Shown here: piece after piece, positions 55,531 through 64,000 of the stretch
How the letters are laid out: each line of letters starts with the position of its first letter
How positions within the stretch are numbered: the stretch's first letter is position 1
Source of the DNA: Posidonia oceanica
Taxonomy: Eukaryota; Streptophyta; Magnoliopsida; Alismatales; Posidoniaceae
Direction: 5' to 3'
Length of the DNA: 64,000 nt
Assembly (NCBI GenBank): GCA_037176725.1
Contig: JAZBRS010000059.1
Location: forward strand, 11,085,001-11,149,000
Position numbers and translations under genes: made by a program
The notes under the pieces: model-generated
Database searches by the model: none
Seen by the model: only the letters and a program-made list of their open reading frames with translations
Told to the model about the DNA's origin: nothing

Positions 55531-56100
55531 ATTTGCATGGCTGAATCAGGCACCAAAGTTCGTCGTCTGAATTGTCCAGACTGGTGCGCGTATTCCATGC
55601 GTGTGTTTGGCAGTTCAGGCCGACTTTTGAGCCAAGATTTTGCACCTTCCCATGCACCCATTTTTAGTTGTAATTGCATGAGTGTGTTCCCTAGTATGCC
55701 ATCTAGGTCTGTATGCATTCTATTTCATATTTCACAACCGTTTGCATGGTTGAATCAGGCCCCAAAGTTCGTCGTCTGAACTGTCCGAACTGGTGCGCGT
55801 ATTCCATGCGCGTGTTTGGCAGTTCAGGCCAACTTTTGAGCCGAGGTTTCGCACCTTCCCATGCACCAATTTTTAGTTGTAATTGCCTGAGTGTGTTCCC
55901 TAGTATGCCATCTAGGTCTGCATGCATTCTATTTCATATTTCACAACCATTTGCATGGCTGAATCAGGCGCCAAAGTTCGTCGTCTGAACTGTCAAACCT
56001 AGTGCGCATATTCTGTGTGCGTGTTTGGCAGTTCAGGCCGACTTTTGGGCCAAGGTTTCGCACCTTCCCCTGCACCCATTTAGAAATCTAATTGCATGGA
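55531..56100. repeat. 209-bp tandem repeat, nearly three copies
   Basis: TTTGCATGG starts recur at 55532, 55741 and 55950, exactly 209 bp apart, each followed by TGAATCAGGC and AAAGTTCGTCGTCTGAA. The third copy fades after about 56100. Confidence 0.93.
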
Positions 56101-56794
56101 TTTTACCTGGATATATTCTCTAGCTTGCCATGTCCTTGTTTTCTTGTTTTGATTTCATTGGCATAGCTAGATTGAGCGTTGGAGTTCGCTGTCTGGAACA
56201 GCAAACTGATGCTCGTATAGCCTGTGCGTGTAGGCTGCGTGTATTTTGCAGTATACAGGCAGTGGGTAGAGCCTTCCTTTGGCCATCTTTTACTGGGTTA
56301 CTTGTTTCATCTTGCCCCATTGTGCTTTGTCTTTCTTTGGATTTCACTTAGCTTTAGTTATACCTTGTTATTTGTCTTATTTTGCTCTAGTCTCATTTCT
56401 GATTCATTTCCTGTAATCGCATTATATCCTATTACTTGTTTCATTTCAACTTTAGTTTTATATCCTATTTACTTATCCCGTTTGGCTTTAGTTATGTTCT
56501 TTGTCTACTTGTCTCATGCAGCAGCCTTGTATCTTGTTTACCTGTTTCTTTCAACTTTGGTTATCTCTTGTTTATCCTCACCATTTGACTTTAGTTATAT
56601 TTTCTGCTTATCTGTTTCATTTGACAGCCTTGTGTTTTATTTAGTCGCTTCGCTTAGCTTTAAGTTTTGTTTCCCAAGTTTGCTTATTACTTTACCGCCA
56701 TGTTTTAACTCGATTTGCTAAGCTTTGCATGGTTTATAATTGCATACAGCATACCGCCTTAGGGCGAACATAAATTGGCATTTATTTGCCAACT
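56101..56794. other. Unassigned T-rich sequence
   Basis: Weak remnants of the 209-bp unit, then T-rich sequence with repeated TTGTTTCATTT and CTTTAGTTAT words. No gene recognised. Confidence 0.4.
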
Positions 56795-59454
56795 GTGACC
56801 AAACCTCGGGAGGGTCCCAGCGACCTTCGTGCACTCGTGGCCAAGAGCTCGCGTACGCCGATCGTCGATTCGAGGGATCACGGAACATGTGGGTGAATCC
56901 AAGGATGGATACTCGACTCGAAAACACTGAAACAAGGGGAAAATGGCATAAAGATAAAAGACGAAGAAAGAAAAAAAGGAGTCACCACCTAATCTATTAA
57001 ATTCGGAAAGATGAGGAAAATCGAAAAAGAAAGGTAAGGAAACATGCAATGCGATGCAAAAGAAAACATGTAATCCGACCCAAAATGATGCGACACGAAG
57101 TCGATGCGGTCTAGAGAAAGGGTAAGGACTTTTGTTACGCATAGGAAAGGTATTAGTCACCCCCAACACATCCCAAGGAGTTGGTCTTCTTGGGCCAAAT
57201 CCGTTCTCAATAGCCAATGTAGGCAAAGCATGCCAATTAATGTATGCTCGAGGAGCAAGATGCAGGGATGCTATGTTATTACTTTTGAAGATATGCAGAA
57301 CACTAGTAAATAGGATCTGGATGGAGATTATGTGCTTAAAACATGAAAATTGAGTTCAGCCATGCTACTCGTGCCAATAAGACGCTTGGGGTGTCCATAC
57401 AATCATCACACCGACAGTTCAAATGAACACCAGGTAGTAATCATCATTGCTCTATGCATGCATTCGGAAATCAAAACGTCGGAAATCATGTAGAGCGATT
57501 AAAACAATCAAGGAAAGGAAACATGGGCAAACTAAACAGATAATCAATGAGTAGACAGAGAATCACGACTTTGTATACAATCTGCTCTAGGCTAAGGTTG
57601 TGCGCTTGAGAGACACGCCGGAACTAGACGCCTTACCCACGTGCTCAGAAGTCATGCGTATATATTGCGTTAGATCATGCCGCTCACAGTGTGCGTTTCG
57701 AGAATCATAGAGAGATCCGTGAGCTCAAAGCACAAATAACTTGGCATACAGGAGTAAAAACAAAGTAAATGGAGATTATGGAAGCCAAAATAGGATGTAA
57801 AGCAGTTATAAGAGGTAAAGGGATAGAAAGCAACTCAACTGTAGGTTTGCCCTAGTTTCAGGTTGCACGCCAATGAGACGTGCTGGATTGGCACGCTTGA
57901 TAGACATGCTCAGAAGTCATGCCATATCAGTACGTCACCTCCAGCCGCTCGTCTTGTTCGCGTCAGGAAACGAAGTCAAACCGCAGCTTCGTCGCTCAAT
58001 CAAACGGCATACACGATTGAAAACGAGCCAGCAAAGAACAAGGAAGCTTGAGGGGAAGACAATGTATCACAGGAAACTAAAAATCAGAGAAAGGCATGCA
58101 TGATTTGGCCTCTCCACCTCCGTTGCACAACGCAGGAAGAAATTGGGTTCCCGGCCACTGTCGCAGCCATGAATCCCAATCAAGCGTCGTTGCGGCTTAT
58201 GTCGGAGGTCATGGAGGGCAGCCGGGTCTTCGAGATGCAATGCATGCATAAAAACTGGAAGAAAACGACGTCGGCCACCCATCCCATTCATCCTCATCGA
58301 ACTTCTCCACCATGGAAGAGGTGGTCGGCTGTAGATACAGCTGGGGAGGACCAAGGGGCGTCACCATAGGACAGGGCGCGAGCGGGAATGTAGGGACCTA
58401 TTCGGTTCAGAGTTCATCAGCCATGAGCCGAACTTGAAGCCACGGACACATCCCAGGATGCAATGTGCCGGCAATGAAGACACAAAAAATGGTGGTGGAA
58501 AACAAAGGAAATTGCAAGCTAACAGAGCATAGAGGAACTACATTACGCTAAGTGATAAGGATGCTCACCTTAGGAAGAATTAGCGAGCATGTTTGGCTGC
58601 TGTTTGGAGGCGTTGACATCGGTTGTGGTGAACAGACGGCAGAATGCAGCTACTGGTCGCGGGGCTCACTCTCTCACTCGGGACTGGGAATGTGGTGGCT
58701 CACCGAAGAACGGGAGCTGAGTACTAGAGTGTTGGGTAGCTGGGGATTTAGGTTACTTACGCAGGAATGCTCGAGGAATGCAGGGTTTGGGCTCGAGAAT
58801 TCGAAGGCTCGGGAGTAGTCGGGGAATTACAGGGCTTGCCGGGGATTCGGGGGGTGTGAAAACGGAGGAATGTGGACGTGCTTTATAGGACGGCCGGAGG
58901 AGTGGATGTCGTTGGTTAACGATGTGGGAAATGCATGGTTTGGATTCAAAAGGGATGGGATTAGATTGGAAATAGGTTTAGGAATGTGGGCTTGATGGTC
59001 TGGATGTAATGTGGTGCATGCCCAGATCCATGAGGACCAATGGGAGGTGAGGATCTGTGGTTCATCCAAGTGGAATGGTAAAAGAAACCTTTCTAACAGT
59101 TTTAACTGAAATAGAGCATCGTGCCAGCAATACGTGCCTGAATAGTGCGCTACTTGACTACGTCTGGTGTAGCCGCTGGATAATGCCGTCTTCTATAGAC
59201 GTCGTGAAATAACGCTGTCTAGGGACGCTGAGACTATATCAAAGGTCAATGGTTGGATTTAAGCCTATTCTAGGGTGTGTGGGGCTGCTGATGGGCTTGG
59301 GCTTTGTTGTGAACTAGGTTTTGATGAGTTTTAGGTGTGAGGTGGGTGTTGGGGTGGTTCTGGTGAGTCTGGAGTGAGGTTAAGTCTGCCGCAACCAGGT
59401 CTGCTTTTCCGGAAGTGTCCACTAACGAGTACCTGCAAAAATGGGGTGTCTACA
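56795..59454 (-). repeat. LTR X: diverged Tat-type LTR
   Basis: Carries the family marks in order: ACTCGAAAACACTGAA, AGTCACCACCTAATCTATTAAA, the GGAAAGGTATTAGTCACCCCC block, and an end GGGGTGTCTACA at 59454 followed by a PPT. The start near 56795 (TGTGACC) is approximate. It is only about 2.66 kb, and the middle has little in common with the E2 LTR. ORFs in it have no recognisable domains. Confidence 0.7.
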
Positions 59455-59521
59455 GATACTCCTCCCTGGGCGAGGTCATGGGAACCAAGATTGTTGCTCA
59501 AGATTGACAAAAGACACCCCA
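59441..59521. repeat. X LTR/PPT junction with inverted repeat
   Basis: ATGGGGTGTC (59441-59450) at the LTR end pairs with GACACCCCA (59513-59521). The PPT (GGGAGGAGTATC on the element strand) lies just inside the LTR end. The intervening bases resemble those of E2 (CTCCCTGGGCGAGGTCA). Confidence 0.65.
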
Positions 59522-59583
59522 CCGAGTTAGAGCAGTGCAATCGGAAAGCGAAAGCAAATGCCGATGCCGATGCTGATGCTTAT

Positions 59584-59929
59584 TGTAGTAATCCTGAAAA
59601 TCGATGCGTCCATGCACGATGCCAAAGCTCGCGTGCATCGACCAAAATTGGGTCACTATTAGTGGTTGGATCTGAGGAAGGAAACTCTACTCGAAAACGC
59701 CGGAAAAAGAGAAAAAAAAGAAAGATAAGACAAAATCAGAGTTGCCACCGTGTCTATTAAATTGGGAAACAAGGAAAACTGGGGAAATGCATGGAAACCA
59801 TGCAAAGGATGCAATAATATGCAATGCTATGACTCGTGCCTAGGATGAGGGCATAATGGTCATTGCAGGCCAAGAGAAAGGGCAAGGACTCTTGTTACAC
59901 ATGGGGAAGGTGTTAGACACCCCCGATAC
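59584..59929 (-). repeat. LTR Y: 5' fragment of another related LTR
   Basis: Starts TGTAGTAATCC, like the solo LTR, and continues through CACTATTAGTGG, ACTCGAAAACGCCGG, GTTGCCACCGTGTCTATTAAA and GGTGTTAGACACCCCC. It is interrupted at 59930 by Z. Confidence 0.75.
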
Positions 59930-62900
59930 TGTAGTCACCCCAATTTGGCATGCCAATTTGGTGGTTCTCTCTGGAAACCCTTTTCCTAACCCAAAATAGC
60001 ACCCATTTTTCAGATCCAAAAACCCTAGAAAACTCTAGGCTAAAATCCTAGAAAACTCTAGGTTAAAACCCTAGGTTAATCCCTAGGTTAGCATTTCCTA
60101 AACCCTAGGTTAAATCCTAGGTCACCCCCATGCATGTACAAGCCCAAGCCCAAGCCTCCTTTCCCTTCTTCTTCCTTTATTTCTTCTTCTTCTTCTTCCT
60201 TTTTTCCTCTCCTTTTCTTCCTTTTTCCTCCTTTCTTCCAAGCCCAGCCCACCTCCCTTCTCCCCTTCCTTTCCTTTTTCTACTTCCTTTTCCTCCTTTT
60301 TTCTCCAAAGCCCAAGCCCACTCCTTCCCCCTTCCTTTCTCTCTTTCTTTCAATCTATCTTTCTTTCTTTCCTTCTTCATTTCTTTCTTCCTCCCTTTCT
60401 TTATTTCTTTCCTTTTTTGCCAACACCTTCAGCCCACTCCATTTCTTTCTTTCTTTTTCTTCCATGCAAGCCCAGCCCAATTCCCCCACCTTTCTTCTCT
60501 TTTTTCACTCCTTCTTTTCCTTCTTCTTTCCTCCTCCTTTCCTTCTTTATTTCCCTCTTTTATCCTTTTCATTTTTTTTGCTTCCAGCCCTATTCCTTTA
60601 ACCCGGCCAGCAACCCTTTTTTTCTTTTTTTGATTCTTTTCCTCGGGCCCGGCCCACAAACGCCTCCTCCTTCCTCCTCTTCCTTCTCGACCCACGACCC
60701 TTTCTTCCTTTCCTTCCTCTCCTTTTCCCTCCTTCTTCAAAATCTACAGCAACACTCCACCTCCTGCACTCACCACCCCTTACAACAGCCTCTGCTCTAT
60801 GCCGCACGGCCACACACTCAACCCCTGTACCCACTTACTACCTAGAGATGTCCATGCCATTGTTCGGCGGTGCCCCCTCACAGAACCACCTCGTGCCGAC
60901 CTCCCTAGAGACTGCCCATCACCTGCCAGCCCTCCTTTCCTCTTATACACGCCCATTCCCACTCAAGTGCCCAGCCCAGAACAAAACCAATCTTCTCTAA
61001 TTCAGCAGAGGTCGGCAATTCACTCGCACGCATGCACCAGCAATCCCAGCAACCCATCTTCTTCTCCCTTGCGCACAGTAGCCTCCCTTCTTCCTCCCAA
61101 GCACCCAAGCCACTTGAGACCCTCGCACGACCACCATCCTTCTCCTCGCATCCCTACGACCCCAGAGAGCACTTCACAGTAGTCTAGAGAGCCACCCAGC
61201 CGGAGAGAGCCCGCACAGTCAGCAGTCAACCCAAAAATCCCATTTCATTCCAGTGCAGCGCCCCCTCCTTTCGAGCAACTCCGGAGCTCCCTTGCGACTA
61301 GGAACTCCCTCCGATCACCGCGCGCCTCCGTCGCCCTCCGCAGCACCGCAGCCAACGCTCGCTGGACTGTCGAACCCAAGTCAACATTGCCAGCACGCGT
61401 CGGCGGTCATCACAAGTAACAAAAGTTACTTACAAGCTCTATGCATGCCTATCCTGCTTTCTAGATAATTAGAAGTAGATTTAGAGCCTCGTAGCTGTGA
61501 GTCGTCTCCGCCGCTACAGTGTCGTCTTCCCCGACGAGCACTGACCTCCGCCGTTGCGCACCGGGCGTTTCAGACCTCCCTCGCTGCTCCAGAACCTCCC
61601 CTGAGCTCCACCAGGGGGTCCTCGACCTGCTCCAGACCCGCGCGACCATCGCCGAAGCTTCATGCACCCCCTCCGCCTCTGCAACCGCTGGACTCCTCCG
61701 CCGAGCTCGACCAAGCGCTCCAGACCTCCCCAAGCCTCTGGATCTTCCCCAAAGCTTTGCCGGACCTCCAGGAGACTAGTCCAACGTTGCCCAAGCTCTT
61801 CTACAACCCCCAGCGCCACCTCCGCCTCCGACTTCCTCTGCTGAAAGTCAGCTAGGTCGGCAGGGCACTCCAGCAACCGCCGCGCACCGTTGAAGCCACC
61901 GGAGCCTTCGCCACAATCGTCTCCAGCTTCCCTAGGCCTCAGGCCAGCCTCCCGCGCGTCGCTCCGCCGCCACGCACCCTTTCTTCCCTGGTGAAGGTGC
62001 TGTAGTGTCGGGCGACACTGTAGCACTGTAGCTGCATATGGTTTTTATTTTTGCTTTGGTTGGTGTATTAGAATAAATTGCTGTAGTTTATTTTTATTGC
62101 TTCTGGGTCCAGCTGTGGTTTGAGATTTATTTAAATTTCGATTTAAATCATATTACATTGCAGTCTGGTCCAGCATTTAATTTAATTGCATGCAGGTCCT
62201 TCGTACATTCATTTAAAATCACTGAAATGTTAGTTTAAAACATGTATTGCATTTAGGTCCCTAGGTTTAGTTTATTTGCATTCCAGTCCTGTGCCAGTTG
62301 ATCATATCATTTAATCTGCATTTAAACTATATTGCATTGCATTTAAATCCTCTGCTTTGATTTATTTGCCAGTCAGTCCAGTTGCAGTTCTAGCATCTCA
62401 TTTAAATCTGATTTTTACCTTATTGCATTGCATAAAAAACCCTAAAAATGTTTTAATTGCGTCTGAGTCCTGTCTGTTGTGAATCATGCATTTAATTTGC
62501 ATTTTTACCATATTGCATTGCATTTTAAATCCTGTGGTTTGCTATTATTGCATCTAGGTCCTTTGATCAATCAGATTTCATTTAAATCATGTTTTAAACT
62601 ATATTGCATTGCTGTTTAGTCTAGAAACATGTTTTAATTGCAAGTCAGTCCTTAAAACATGCATTCATTCATTTAAATGTGATTTTTAACCATATTGCAT
62701 TGTAATAAAGCCCTCAGGGTTTTAATATTTGCATTTAGGTCCAGTCTGGTTTCAACTGTGATTTAAATGTGAATTTTAAACCTTATTACATTGCAATAAA
62801 GTCCTGCAAGTTTCAATTATTACATTTAAGTCCAGTTTGCTTTGAATTGTGATTTAAATGTGATTTTTCAACCTTATTACATTGTAATAAAGTCCTGTGG

Positions 62901-64000
62901 TTTTACATTATTACATTTAAGTCTAGTTTGCTTCCAACTGTGATTTAAATATGATTTTAAACTTTATTACATTGCAATAAAGTCCTGCAACTTGTGATTA
63001 TTGCATTTAAGTCCTTTGCACATGCATACATCACTTAGATGGCTCTTTTAAACCACATTGCATTGTTTTAAAAGCCCAACAGTTTTCCTAAATTGCATGT
63101 CAGTCCACATTGTCAACTGTTGCTTGTTTGCATACCTGTTTTGCGTTGTACTTAGGCCCTGCATTTAGGTCATTTCTTGTATTATTTTATGCATATCTTG
63201 CCATTAATGTTGCATTTAGCCATTGCTTGCACATTGCTCTGCTGCATCCTATATTTTGCATGCATTTGCCATGTTGCATTGCATGTTTGCCACATTTTGC
63301 ATATAAACCCCTACATTTACCTAAATTGTGTATAGGTCCCCGCATCTGCATTCTTGCATGCATAGCATCCCCATATCATTGCATATAGTTCCCATGCATT
63401 CATTTTGGCATTGTTAGTCTCCTAACATGCAAGACACCCTGCACTGCACACACTCAGGGGCTAATCACACTTAGACCCTTGCTTAGTCCACTTTTGCTAG
63501 CCCTTGAGCCATCTGACTTGCAATTTGAATAACTTTTGATCAGATCGTTGGATCTTCACGATCTAACTATCCAAGTCTTCCTGGTTGAATGATCTTTCAT
63601 TCTAACTAAAGTTATCTCAGATCGGGCTTCAGATCCTCAGGATAAGCCCATTTGAAGCACTGCATAGCATTCATTGCCTTCTCCTTTGCATTGCATGCAT
63701 CGTTTTCCACCCCCGCATTTGTTTTCTCTGCATATCACTTGCATTCGCACCGATTTACGTGCCCGCATTTGTTTTCTCTGCATATCGCTTGCATTTGCAC
63801 CGTTTTGCGTGTCTGCATCCGTTTTCTTTTGCATTTGCATCGTTTTGCATGCCAGCACTTGTTTTCTTCACATATCGCTTGCATTCACACCGTTTTGCAT
63901 GCCCGTATTTGTTTTCTCTGCATATCGCTTGCATTCGCATCGTTTGGCAAGCCAGCACTTGTTTTCTTCGCATATCGCTTGCATTCGCACCGTTTTGCGT
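59930..64000 (+). repeat. LTR Z: plus-oriented related LTR, runs off window
   Basis: Starts TGTAGTCACCCCAATTTGG, resembling the reverse complement of the E2 LTR end. The following blocks appear in inverse order and on the opposite strand relative to E2: CT-rich tract (60150-60760), GC-rich segment (about 61250-61990), TGCATTGCATTTAAAT-rich zone (62100-63100) and CACCGTTTTGCGT words (63700-64000). The orientation is therefore opposite to E2. ORFs in the CT tract are low-complexity and rejected. Confidence 0.75.
63720..64000. repeat. About 50-bp tandem repeat within LTR Z
   Basis: GTTTTCTCTGCATATCGCTT with GCATTCGCACCGTTTTGCGT recurs at about 63721, 63771, 63820, 63862, 63911 and 63961. It corresponds to the CGCAAAACG block at 3060-3340 of the E2 LTR on the other strand. 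Confidence 0.85.

Noticed and set aside
59100..59245. Further copies of the AACGTTATACGC-type motif in LTR X
   Set aside because: Sequences such as GACGTCGTGAAATAACGC are only loosely similar and cannot be told from chance.
60130..60845. ORFs of 142-167 residues in the CT-rich tract
   Set aside because: They are runs of Phe, Leu, Ser and Pro from a pyrimidine tract of LTR Z, with no gene features.

Overview
This window is heterochromatic plant DNA, almost certainly from a large-genome angiosperm, and it is made almost entirely of nested LTR retrotransposons of the Ty3/gypsy Tat/Ogre type. The evidence is two minus-strand gag-pol sets with a second (archaeal-type) RNase H between the first RNase H and the integrase, G-patch motifs after the protease, very long LTRs, hypervariable tandem repeats upstream of the 3' LTR, and a primer-binding site that looks like the 3' end of tRNA-Arg. 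No rRNA, tRNA, CRISPR or ordinary single-copy host gene was found. The species cannot be named from the sequence.

Layout, outermost first. (1) Element E1, minus strand, runs from before base 1 to 55450. Its 3' LTR is cut by the window start (1-1134) and its 5' LTR is 54020-55450. It carries a decayed gag-protease-pol (about 44024-52383) and a block of plus-strand (antisense) genes of plant-mobile-domain (PMD) type at about 1683-42250. (2) One of these antisense genes (gene B) was hit by a 5.77-kb LTR, now a solo LTR, with a CTTCC target duplication (2307-2311 and 36109-36113). (3) That solo LTR was in turn hit by element E2 (2446-30469, 28,024 bp, target duplication CTATT). E2 is a very young, near-intact giant element with 5.7-kb LTRs that are almost identical. 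Its parts in minus-strand order are 5' LTR, PBS, Gag, Pol, a PMD-like extra ORF, about 3 kb of hairpin-rich tandem repeats, PPT and 3' LTR. (4) The right flank (55451-64000) holds a 209-bp tandem repeat and three further LTR remnants, one inside the other: X (minus), Y (minus) and Z (plus, running off the end).

Three observations stand out. First, the 3' untranslated region of E2 (8810-9510) is a run of consecutive blocks, each closed by its own 9-12 bp stem. The stem sequence differs from block to block but stays complementary, and smaller hairpins inside the blocks also show compensatory changes. This looks like a selected multibranched RNA or DNA structure. Second, E1 carries a cluster of antisense PMD genes with introns and TATA boxes, and a dispersed palindromic motif (halves resembling AACGTTATACGC) recurs in the E1 LTR, upstream of these genes and in the E1 leader. 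This suggests a shared regulatory circuit. Third, at three different 3' LTR/PPT junctions the LTR terminus is complementary to a site 50-75 bp upstream of it in the element sense, with compensatory differences between families.

E2 would work as an autonomous copy-and-paste element. Gag packages RNA primed by tRNA, Pol supplies protease, reverse transcriptase, two RNase H domains and integrase, and the role of the extra PMD-like protein is unknown. E1 is inactive: its coding regions hold many nonsense changes, mostly C-to-T, as expected of long-methylated DNA.
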